A stretch of DNA of 64,000 nucleotides from Symbiodinium natans (taxonomy: Eukaryota > Sar > Dinophyceae > Suessiales > Symbiodiniaceae): positions 622,233 through 686,232 of the forward strand of contig CAJNDS010002168.1 in the NCBI GenBank assembly GCA_905221605.1, written 5' to 3'. Of the stretch, positions 22,311-33,100 are shown piece after piece; position 1 is the first letter of the stretch; every line of letters begins with the position of its first letter. Both the position numbers and the translations under genes were made by a program. The notes beneath the pieces were generated by a model. It was given only the letters and a program-made list of their open reading frames with translations. It made no database searches and was not told where the DNA came from.

Positions 22311-22861
22311 TATCCCCGCGCCCGCTGCCAAGCATCTGCAAAGGCGACAGTTTCTCACCGGCCTCGTCAGAACCCTCATGACCATGAGTCATCAATTGAA
22401 CAATTGTCATGGGCCACGCCCTTTGGGGCAAACCCAAAACCCTACCAGGAGTAGCCTTTTATACCCTTTTACAAGGAAAATGTACAATATTTGCTGACAT
22501 ACTTATAGCTTTGTTTCAGGTACAAGATTGCTCTAAACCCCATAAGCCCTAAACCCTCAAACTCGTAAGCATCGAACACAAGCCCAGCACGCAGCGCCTT
22601 GTTGATGATCTCTTTTGACCGACCCGTTAGCACGAGGCCCTGGGAACTGGAGATTTTCTCGGGGCTGAGGGTTAAGAGCTTAGGGTTTAGGGCTTGTGTG
22701 GGTTTAGTGCTTGGGTGGGTTTAGGGGTCCATCACCTAGCATTTGGGATCGTGAAATGTTGGAATGGACTTTGGGAATCATTCAAACTGAAAGGCAAACA
22801 GTTCGAATTCCTGAACCCGATCCCAATACCTCACACTTACCTTGACTCAGAACAAGAAACT
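22311..22861 (-). CDS. Four phase-linked minus-strand exons
   Basis: Exons 22841-22861 (donor GTAAGT), 22736-22786 (acceptor GCCTTTCAG, donor GTGATG), 22565-22646 and 22311-22374 join in phase. The second and third read LNDSQSPFQHFTIPNA and GLVLTGRSKEIINKALRAGL; the fourth reads SDEAGEKLSPLQMLGSGRGD. The 54-nt intron 22787-22840 is canonical. The 22565 donor is probably GA. Product unrecognised. Third-position GC is high throughout. The plus strand is also open at 22348-22430 but has no comparable chain. Confidence 0.5.
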
Positions 22862-23253
22862 CTAGATGGTGGAAGAGATGCCCCTTAGTTAAGTACTGGG
22901 CTCTCTGCAAACCGAAAACTTGAAACCCAAAAATGCTTCAACTCTGAACCCTACCCAAAGGCTCCTATGTAGTACCTTTTCTGAGGTAGTAATACTCGAA
23001 TCCACTGTAACTAACCCAAAAAGGAACTATCTTAGAGCAGTCTACGCCTTAATCCTAAACTCCCGGAGAAGCCGAAGCCTGCCTCAGGCGTGAGCATTGC
23101 AAGGTCACCGGTCCGTAGCCAGCCCTCACCTCGGACGGCATCGCCCTGAACCCTAAAAGCCCTAAAACCGGAAAAACAAAAAAACTAAAACCTAAAAACC
23201 CTAAACCCTAAAAACCCGAAACTCCAAAAGCCCTTAGGAGGATAAAGGTGTAC

Positions 23254-23356
23254 GAGGGAGTGGACGACGGAATCGGAGTGAGCCCCTAAAAGAGGGTTTG
23301 TTGGCTTGTGCTTCGTATTCTCCAGAACATTCCCCCATGATGCCCATGCTCCCCAA
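23254..23356 (-). CDS. Probable minus-strand exon
   Basis: 103 nt between acceptor GCTGACAG and donor CTC|GTACAC, reading MGIMGECSGEYEAQANKPSF and then an arginine-rich tail. The upstream side (in sense) is a CCCTAAA tract. Not recognised. Confidence 0.4.
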
Positions 23357-25390
23357 CTGTCAGCAGCTGGTCCTAAACCCTAAACCCTAAACCCTAAACC
23401 CTAAACCCCAAACCCCAAAAACCTGAGCCAAGTCCAGGCCGGCAAGGGCTCAAGGAATTACTCATAAGGGCTTCAGGCATTCGGGCTTGCCCATGTTTAG
23501 GGTTTAGGGTTTAGGGTTTAGGGTTTAGGGTTTAGGGTTTAGGGTTTAGGGTTTAGGGTTTAGGGTTTAGGGTTTAGGGGTCTTGGTAGCCCAGTAACGA
23601 TACCATGATAAGGGCACCTTTTTGGGGGTTGGTTACTTGATAAGGGTAGCCAGAACCAAAAAAAGGGGTACAGGGCACCACTGGGTTTTTTCCATGAATT
23701 TCAGGGGTTTAGGGTTTAGGGTTGAGGGTTTAGGGTTCAGGGTTCAGGGTTTAGGGTTTAGGGTTTAGGGTTAAGGCACAGACATGTCCCCAGATTCCCT
23801 ATGGAGAACTCGCAAGGGTGATGTTTTGGAGCCCAGAGTGGCAGTCTAGGAACTCTGAATCGTCTTAAACCCCAATCCCTAAACCCTAAACCCTAAACCC
23901 TAAACCCTAAACCCTAAACTCCAAACCCCTAAAACCCTAAACCCAGGACCCTGAAGCCTAATCCCTGTGGCTGTTGGGCCGTTGGGGGTATGGGCACAAT
24001 GTCTCGGATGGCTTTGGGCTTTGCATTCGATGCCCTGGAAGCATGTTGGGACTCAGGTCTACTTAGGGGTTCTTGCGTGGTTTAGGGTTTCGGGTTTAGG
24101 GTTTAGGGTTTAGGGCTTCCCCTAAAGGCTCCGCTGCAGTAAAATTTTCATGGTTACGTAAGACAGGGGTTCCAATACCCTCTCTAGAGGGACCTTCTCT
24201 CCCATGGACCATCTTAAGGGACCTGCAGGGCAACCCCCCCCCCCCCCCCCTCCCCCGGCCCCAACATAGCGTCTGATCTGAGGCATTCTGCTTCAACCCC
24301 AAACCCTAAACCCTAAACCCTAAACCCTAAACCCTAAACCCTAAACCCTAAACCCCACATCCCAAAAGGCTAAAATCCCTAGGAACCAGCCGGAAGCCGG
24401 GGTGCAGAAGGCCTGAGCATGCGGGCGAGATCCTAAACCCCTAAGCCAAAAGGCATTCAGATTGGAGGTTCACGTAATTGGGGTTTGGGGTCAGGGCCTG
24501 GGGTGTCGGGTTTGGGTTTGGGGATCCCAGTGCCCCTATTGCGAACCCAAACCCTATAAGAGAAGCGGGTCTAGTACTTTAGTAGCAGAAACGAGGTACC
24601 TCAAGCCCTGTAGCTTGAAACTATTCGAACGTGAAAGAGAAACTCCTCGAAACTTTTCTCGAAACTTCCACGGACCTGAACCCTTGAAAAATATCAATAG
24701 ACCTAAACCCTAAACCCTATAAACCCTAAACCCTAAACCCTAAACCCTAATGCAGGGTTCAGGGGTCTTCGGCCTCAAGGATGGCCTGCTTTCTTGGAGG
24801 TTCCCTCAACCCTAAACCCCCAACCCAGGAGGGGAGTTCGGGCCTTTAAGGTTTAGGGTTCATGCAAGATGCCAGAACTATTGGGTCGATGTGGGTAGTT
24901 CTCTGAATTAATGCTCAGGGTTTGTTGGGTTTAGGGTTCAGGGCAATTCTCTGAATCCACTGACCCTGGGCGGCGTGTTGGAACCACCAGCCCACCCCAC
25001 CCCCCCCCTCCCCCTGCCCCTCCCCCCCCCCCAACGCAAAGCTGCAAGCAGCTTTAGAGGTTTTTTACGTGTTTTGTCTTGTTCTCTTGTGAGCCCCCCC
25101 CCCCCTCTCCGGAAAAAAGCCTAACCCCTGTTTGTTGTCGGTTCGGTGCACGGCAGGCTGCGGGCGACAGCAGCCGTACAATATGACCGGGACCCTATGT
25201 AGAGAACTACCCCTACACACATATTGGCAGAAGGCTGTAAGTAACTGTCAGGCCCACATATCGAAGCTCTGAATATCAGGGCCGCGAGCTTACAAAAAGA
25301 AGGGCTTGGACCCCAAATCCTAAACCCGAAGCCCTATAAACCCGAAACCCTAAACCCTAAACCCTAAACCCTAAACCCTAAACCCTAAAC

Positions 25391-25466
25391 CCTGTCCATG
25401 CCCCGGCTGAAGAGGCCTCCGGGTTCGGATCCTCGCAGTGACGGCACTCATAGCCGCGCATGACGC
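25391..25466 (-). CDS. Minus-strand exon with a CxxC pair
   Basis: 76 nt between acceptor ACTACAG and donor ACAGG|GTTTAGGG, reading MRGYECRHCEDPNPEASSAG. The CxxC could be half of a zinc knuckle, but no partner cysteines were found nearby. Both borders lie in telomeric tracts. Probable minus-strand exons also occur at 24588-24655, 25126-25293 and 26205-26258. Confidence 0.4.
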
Positions 25467-25660
25467 CTGTAGTTTGAGGGGTTTAGGGTTTAGGGTTTAG
25501 GGTTTAGGGTTTAGGGTTTAGGGTTTAGGGTTTACGGTGAGGTCGTTTAGAGTTTGAGGTTCTTAGGGACTGATAGAGTTTAGGGCTTGGCCTTTCGGGT
25601 TTTGGGTGCTAAGGTCTAGGGTTTAGGGTTCGGGTTGTCGTGTAGTGTTTTGGGTTCTCT

Positions 25661-25855
25661 TAGCAGCCCAGCAACCATCTTACAACAAGGGCACGCTTCT
25701 CCGTCGGTTACTTGAAAAGCGAACCTTGAACCCCTAACCCTAAACCCTAAAACCCTAAACCCCAAACCCTAAACCCTAAACCCTAAACCCTAAACCCTAA
25801 ACCCTGAACTTTAAAACCCAAAAAAAGAATGAGGGTACCTCTGGGCTACCAAGTT
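25661..25855. mobile_element. Family 1 copy split by about 80 bp of telomeric repeats
   Basis: Left half starts TTAGCAGCCCAGCAACC and runs to ACCTTGAAC at about 25732; right half resumes with CTGAACTTTAAAACCC and ends GGGCTACCAAG. Between them (25734-25806) are CCCTAAA units. TGAAC occurs on both sides of the insert. Confidence 0.7.
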
Positions 25856-26719
25856 CTCGGGCTTCAGGGTTTTAAGGGTTAGACTTTATACGAAACCCTA
25901 AACCCTAAACCCTAAACCCTAAACCCCAAACCCTAAACCCTAAACCCTAAACCTATAGGGCTCATGGGGTTTAGTGTCTCGGGTTCTATCAAGGAGGTTT
26001 GGCAGGCTTTTGGGGAAAGGTATAGGGGTTCTCGGTTTTGGAAGTCTATACAGGGCGCTTTTTCAAGCATTTGTAGTTGGGTGTCTTGGGTTGATGTTTT
26101 CAACGGTCACACATTGAGAAGTCGGGTGGCACCCTGAATGCTAACACTACAGAAGTGCGGTTTGCTCCTAAACCTTAAACCCTAAACCCTAAACCCTAAA
26201 CCCGGGGAGGCTGCAAGGTGTGGTGCACAGCTGCTTGAATACTTCGATTTGTGGTGGTTGAGCCTTAAGCTTTAAACACGGAACTCTAAACTTGAAAGGG
26301 TCCAAAGCTACCTGCCGCGAAGGCCTCGGTCCCAACTACCCTAAACCCTAAACCCTAAACCCTAAACCCTAAACCCTAAACCCTCAACCCTCAACCCTAA
26401 ACCCTAAACCCTAAACCCGATGAACCAATGGACTTTAGATGGGCACACTAAGGCGTGATCACCGATTGTTGATGTGCTTCTCTGGTGTTGTCATTGGACG
26501 AGATGCCAAAGTTTGGGATCCTAAGTATGGGGCCTTCATTTGGGCCCCTCGTTACATAACCTTTATATGTACACTATATTTTACAAGGGCCCATACTTCG
26601 GATCCCTGTAAACAAGGGTAAGGGACCATGCCAAGGGCCTCAGTTCCAAGCTTAGACACAGGGTTCCTCTACACGCGCAAATGGGGCTTAGGGGGCGATT
26701 TGGAGTTGAGGATAACTAC

Positions 26720-26761
26720 GCTCCTTCCGGCCGCCCCAAAATTGTGGCAGTACTGACACAT
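26720..26761 (-). CDS. Short minus-strand exon with CxxC
   Basis: 42 nt, 14 codons, reading MCQYCHNFGAAGRS, between acceptor CATCGCAAG and donor GTAGTT. It lies in a 500-bp stretch (26640-27120) without telomeric repeats, just 3' of the membrane-protein gene, so it belongs to another gene. The short length keeps confidence low. Confidence 0.3.
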
Positions 26762-27126
26762 CTTGCGATGAGTTTGTGTAAACCCCATTTGCCACTATGT
26801 GGTGGGGGGGGGGGGGGGGGTGCTCTTCCCTGGAATTCAGGGTGACAACAATGTGCATCTCTGGGGTTGGGCCAAGGGTTCGAGAGGCAAACCAGTAAGC
26901 CATGGACCTTCAGCCCCCTGTTTACAAGCTCACATGAGCCGCAGCATCAACGTTACCAAGGGGCGCGAGGTAAAGCAACAAAGCAATGAGTAAACCAGGC
27001 GGTCGCACTTCTGAATAACAGAGGCGCTTGCCTGAGCTGCCTGAACCTTCGTAAATTTCAAGGCTGTCCACCGCCAGTACGCCGATATAAGGGCGTGTCA
27101 CGTGTGGGGGGACGTTGCACACTAAG

Positions 27127-27149
27127 AAGGGGGCCTTATTAAGCCCCCT
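27127..27149. other. Hairpin just after the stop codon of the membrane-protein gene
   Basis: AAGGGGGC and GCCCCCTT (27127-27134, 27143-27150) pair around an 8-base loop, touching the TGA at 27150-27152. It could help 3' end formation or be chance. No clear polyadenylation signal is known for these organisms. Confidence 0.4.
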
Positions 27150-30100
27150 TCATAGGCTCACGTTTGTCTCATGAGGGGGTTCAGGAGGGAGAGGGGCTTC
27201 AGGGGGCACTTCGAACTCCATAGCCGCCGATGCGGCAACATGCCCCCTCCCTAACTCCGCCGGCCCATTCCCTACCTTGCGGTTCAAACATCGGTTCCAT
27301 ACCATATAGGTCACCGCATGAGCCAAGAAGAAGTAGATGACGACGCCATAGTAGGGGATGCCCTGGTTGAGGCTCACTTGAAAGACGCCATAGACACAGG
27401 CCGCGGGAAGTGGGGAAAAGGCGCATGCGCATGTGGCGAGGAACTCCCGGCAGAAGCTCGGTTGCCGATCGCTCCACCGGCGAGAGGCCACCAGCGCACA
27501 GCGGATGAAGACCTGTGGTTTCCAAGCATCCGGCAGTGAAACATCAGGTTAGGTGCACATACTCCGACTAGCAGCATAGAAAAGACTAGGCTAGAACAAC
27601 CGTAAAAATTCGCGTGAAACTCTGCCTTTTTTGCTGTTTGAGGCTCTGGGGCGCAACAAAGCCACCCAACCAGGGTCAACAACGAGAGCTCGAGCACGGT
27701 CTTGTAGTCTTCCACCAGAATGTTGGCGACGATCCGGTCCATGTTCGACCAACAGAATGGACAACACAGCATCAGCATCCAGGAGTATGTAAAGGCATTG
27801 CCTATAGTTCATGGTTGGGAGAATCATAAAAAATGAAAACTTTATTCCTTGTTGGGTTTAAGTACCCTTAAAAATGTAAAAATGGTACTCAACTATGACT
27901 AAGTTGCTGCCAAGTTGATCCACGAGAGCCGCAGATGCTGTGTTGGACACGCTGTCTTCGAAAGTTTCGACGGAGCCAAACCACACGCAAATGCAACGTT
28001 GCCTTACTTCTCACAGAACCAGAAAACGATGGAAGGTTTAGCGAATCTTACGAAATTATGAAGCCGACTGAACCCTAACCCTAAACTACTATTTGCTAAA
28101 GAACCCCCCCCCCCCCGCCTCCCAGAAAAACAAGACTCTTCTTCCCTATCAGGGCAATATTGTGATCATTCTCACTTATGCTTTGAGGGGTTCTTAAGCA
28201 AACAGCAGCAAAACCCAAGAACAAAGGGACAGCCATTCCTACCAAAATAAAGGAGGCCCACTAAAACCTGACCCTAACCCTAAACCCTAAACCCTAAACT
28301 TTAAACCCTAAACCCTAAACCCCTAAACCCTAAACCCCCATAGACCCTGAGATAAAGTTGCAGAAGCTCGCGGTCGCAAAGCTGGATCGGCTCTCCGCTT
28401 TTCGGGTGAACATGGCCGTTTTCGCAGCACCAGCAGCTGCCTCATGTTATTTTCCGGGTTTAGGGTTTAGGGTTTAGGGTTTAGGGATAAGGGTTGTTGG
28501 GATGTTCCCCCTTCTACTAATAGTCCTTGAAAGAACGTATAATAGGGGTTACCGTAATCCCTCAGCGCCCGAGGCCACAAACCCCAAAAATGTGCATACT
28601 TTCAGTTCTATAGGGGATTCTAGTATCCCCAAAAAGTGCCAAGTGTGCTCACTCAGGTACAAAGATCCCGATTATGGACTGTTCGTATAAGGGGGAACAT
28701 CCCAAGGTTTAGGGTGAGAACAGCGATTGCAGAGTTTCGGCTGGTAATGGTGTCCCTATGTTGAGAGCTGTCAGGGTTTAGGGTTTAGGGTTTAGGGTTT
28801 AGGGTTTAGGGTTTAGGGTTTAGGGTTTAGGGTTTAGGGTTTAGGGTTTACGGTTTAAAGGGTCTCGGCGGAATTTAACTTGGCACAGAGTAAGACATGG
28901 AGGTGACGGCATGGTCCGGAATTCAGGGTGCAAGTATCGGGATCTCTGCGCCTGCGCAGAGAAAATGGCGAGCTGCTTTACCCCTAATCCCTAAACCCTA
29001 AACCCTAAACCCTAAACCCTAAACCCTAAATCCTAAACCCTAAACAGTAAACCCTAAACCCTAAACCCTAAACCCTAAACCCTAAACCCTAACCCTTAAC
29101 CCCAAACCCTAAACCCTAAACCCTAGGAGGCCGAGATGCACTTGTCCATGCGGAAGTGCTTCAGGGCGCTCTCCACTTGCTTCAGGTCCCGGAAGAAGCC
29201 CCGCATGGCCAAGGAAGCCCAGAAGGTCACGACAATCACGGTGAGAACGATCAGCCCCCATACCTTGGTAGCCCAAGAACCCTAAACCCAAAACCCAAAA
29301 CCCTAAACCCTAAACCCTTTCTTGGGGGTTGGTTACTTTAAAAGGGAACCTTGAAGCCCAACACAAAAAAAGGGGAAAAAGCGTACTGCTGGGCTACGAA
29401 GATGCGATGAGCTTGTTCTCGGCAGGCAGCGCAGCCACGACCATGGAGAAGGTCGCGACGGTCAGCAGCGCGATGCACGAGCCGGGAGCCTTAGTTGATT
29501 CATAAGCCCCCCAAAAAAGTCTACACTTTCAGTTCTATAGGGGATTATAGTATTCCAAAAAGTGTAAAGTGTCTTCACTCAGCTGCTTGGGAGCTAAAGC
29601 CGTCGGCCGCACAAGGACCTGCGCTTGCGGATCGTCCTCGTGGCTCTTGATGAATGCTGCCAACCTGAGTAGCCCAGTAAACCATGTTGCAGTTAAGAAC
29701 ACCTCTTTTTTGGGTTGGCTACTTTATAAGGGGACCTTGAACAAAAAAAGGGTGAAGAGTACCACAGGGCTACCAAGCAACTCATAGACGCACCAGAGGC
29801 GCTCAGCCCAGCTTCTGTCAAACATGACCAAGATTGAGCCTGTGCTGCACTTGGGTATAGTTCACTACATTGGGGTCCCTTTTGGGGGTCCTATGTATGG
29901 TACGGCACCGTAAGGGAAGGACCCTAAAAGGGACCCCAACCTAGAGAAGATGACTTTCTGATTCCTCGGCATAGACAAAAACAAAGGAAGTCAAACAGGT
30001 TATGTCCAAAATTCCCCTAAGGTGCTGGAGTGCTTCAAGATGCCTCCCATGTTGAAAATGCCTGGTTCGTTGGGGCGTAGGGGCACTTCTGATGCTGCCA

Positions 30101-33100
30101 TGTTCTTGGTTTAGAGCTGAGGGTGGTCGGTTTAGGGTTTGGTGTTTAAGGTTTAGTGTTTGGGTTTAAGTGTTTAGGGTTTAGTGTTTAGGGCTTAGGG
30201 CTTAGGGCGCGTCTTACAGCCAAAAGAAATGGAACACAATAGTAGCCTCGATACCCTCTGCCTTCAGAGCAGGGTCCTGCTGATGGATGCAGATGCGGTC
30301 CACAAAGACCTGTGCATTTCCCAACGGCTTCCAAAAATAGGGGCACCCTTTTGGGGGATCCCTTTAAGAGGATTTTATTCTATGTGGGGTAGAAATGGGG
30401 TACCCCTTCTTGGGGAAACACCCAAGTAGGGTACCCCGACTATACCCAAAATACACCAGTCTCAGAAATCGCCTTTATAAGGGACTCCCCCCCCCCCCCC
30501 CCCCCCGCAAAAAAAAAAAGGAACCTAAACCCTAAGCCGTAAAAAGCCCCACAAAAAAAAAAAAACCTAAACCCTAAGCCCTCAAAAGCCCTGATTTTGG
30601 GAACCCCCCCCCCCCCCCCACCTGAGTCTGTGGCCTCCAGAGGAGCAGGACCAAGATGAAGCTCACAAGGCCGCTTACAGCGCAACATGGTAGAAAAGGC
30701 CCATTGTGCTGCACCCCGGGCCTGATGGGTTTAGGGTTTAGGGTTTAGGGTTTAGGGTTTAGGGTTTAGGGTTTAGGGTTTAGGGTTTCCCTTTTTGGGT
30801 ACCCTAAATAAGAGGGGCCGCCTTATAACAAGGACCCCCAAAAGGACCATAATTTAGAGAAATCAGCGTATGGGCATATCATGGGCGAAATCCGTCCTTA
30901 AGGGACCACATGAACCCAAAATAAGGTTTTATACCTACTAGTATCAAGGGTTCCCCTACTGCCCCCCGCTATACTGCCCCCCCTAGGTTCCAATTAGGCT
31001 TAATTGTCCCAAAATGGCCGTAGTTATGGGGGGGGGAACCTAGGGGGGGGGGGGGGTAGTTTAGAGGGGGGTTGTAACCCTAAACCCTAAATCCTAAACC
31101 CTAAACTATAGGGGAACCCATGAGTTTAGGATGTTAACCCCAGGCTTGTGCAGCATCGAGACCCAAGAGTAGCCCTAGGACTAGAAAGGGCGCCTCTTTT
31201 TTGGTTTAAAGGGGCTTATAAGGGAACCTAAACCCTGGGAATAAGGGCCTACTCCGGGTCCTGGGCATGTCTGTGCTTTAAAACAGAGTCCACTTGCAAT
31301 AAACAAGCTTGCCGCCGGAACTGGAACTAGATCATGCGTGTCAGGCAAGGTGAAGCCTGAACACCGAACCCTAAAGCCCTAAACCCTACCCGCCACGATG
31401 CCCCGAAAGATCTTCACATGCAAAGGGCAGCCGACGACCATGTAACAGTCAGGGCTTTAGGCTTGGGGGTTTAGGGTACCCTAAACCCTAACCTAGGCCC
31501 TAACCCCTAAACCCCAAACCCCAAACCCTAAACCCTAAACCCTAAACCCTCCATCCCAAAGGCTGAACCAAACAGGCTCCAAGTCAGGGGACTGTTGGAG
31601 CCAGTCCATGTCGTAGCTTGGCAAGACCTGCAAGCCCACGAGGAGCATCACTGTCAGGGCCACCAGCACCTGCAGTCTAGCAACGACCTGAAAGCTCTAA
31701 AGTAGCTCCTTATTCTTGGGTTAGCTATACGGGTGGCCGCTGTAACGGAAACTAAACAAAAAAGTAGTAACGGAAACAAACGGCAAAATGTAGCGGAAAG
31801 CAAAAAAATGTAACGGAAACAACGGCCCGGCGAGTCGAAACAATGCGCGGCTGTAACGGAAACCAAGCAAAACTGCAACGGAAACCAAAAAGAGATGTAA
31901 CCGAAATCACGGAAAACTTAAACCGAAATCTACAAAAACCGGCTACGGAAAGGCGCACCAGAAGGGCACGGCTCTTTTTCTTCCTGGCATGCAAAGGCCG
32001 TTCTGCAGGTACTTTTGGTCAGCGTCGCCTTGCGGGACACAAGAGGGCTTAGTGCTTCCAGGGCCTGTAGTGCGAGGGTTGAGGGTTCAGGGCAAGCCGC
32101 AAAACCCACAACCCCTGCAGCCGGTCGCCCGGATCTCCGCAGAGCCTGGCAGACTGGAACTTCTTCAAGTTGTCCCCTAAAACCCTAAACCCTAGACCCT
32201 AAACCCTGAACTCTAAACCCTTTTTCCCCCGAACCTATAAAACCCCTAAACCCTACAGCCCCGAACCCTAAACCCGCAAACCCAAGCTTGTCGCCCGGAT
32301 CTCGTGGCTGTAGTTTCTCGCTTAGGAAGGTAGTTTCTGTTACGCCCCGACTCCGACGCCGTTTCTGTAACGCCCCGAAGCCAGTTTCCGTTACGCCCTT
32401 TCGTAGTTTCTGTGTCGTTTTCAGGGGGGCAGTTTCCGTTACAACCCGCCAATTTCCGTAACACACTTTACTCTAGCTATACCAAGGGGCTCTAGGACCA
32501 CTACGCTAAAAGGGTACGACGTCGGAGCCGTGAGGTAGTTAGGTAAGGCTGTTCAGTAGCTTGGGACTGAGACAACACCTTTTGTCCGCTTACTTGTCGG
32601 GTTCGAGTTGAAGCCAAACAGTAAACAAGTGCAAAGGGGGGTTTATGGTTTAGGGTTTAGTTCTAGGTCCTAGGCTGCAGAGTCAAGCATTACGAAGTGG
32701 AGCTTGAGACAAATGAACGGAAAACATCTATACATACTTCGATCACCACTTGGGATGTTCTCCCTTGTACTAACAGCTAACATCCTTAATAAGGACTATA
32801 GTACCCCCGACTATAATCCCTGTGAAGGACTGCTAGTATAAGGGGGGAACATCTCAAATTTGCAGAGTCAAGCGTAAGATTTACTTCGGTCACCACCACA
32901 ATCAAAACATGCAGCCCATGTGTGAGCCGACTCACCCTAAACCCTAAACCCTAAACCCTAAACCCTAAACCCTAAACCCTAAACCCTAAACCCTAAACCC
33001 TAAACCCTAAACCCTAAACCCTAAACCGCAAGATCTAGCGAAGCTCCATGAGCTCCGTAAGCATTAGGGGACCACACTTTGAAATGTTCACCCGAAAAAC

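Noticed and set aside
28862-28960. Minus-strand open stretch reading RRDPDTCTLNSGPCRH with good splice sites
   Set aside because: It lies in the intron between exons 29140-29263 and 28362-28440; joining those two directly gives the expected K-C-S-CWCC run. It shows how easily short GC-rich DNA looks like an exon.
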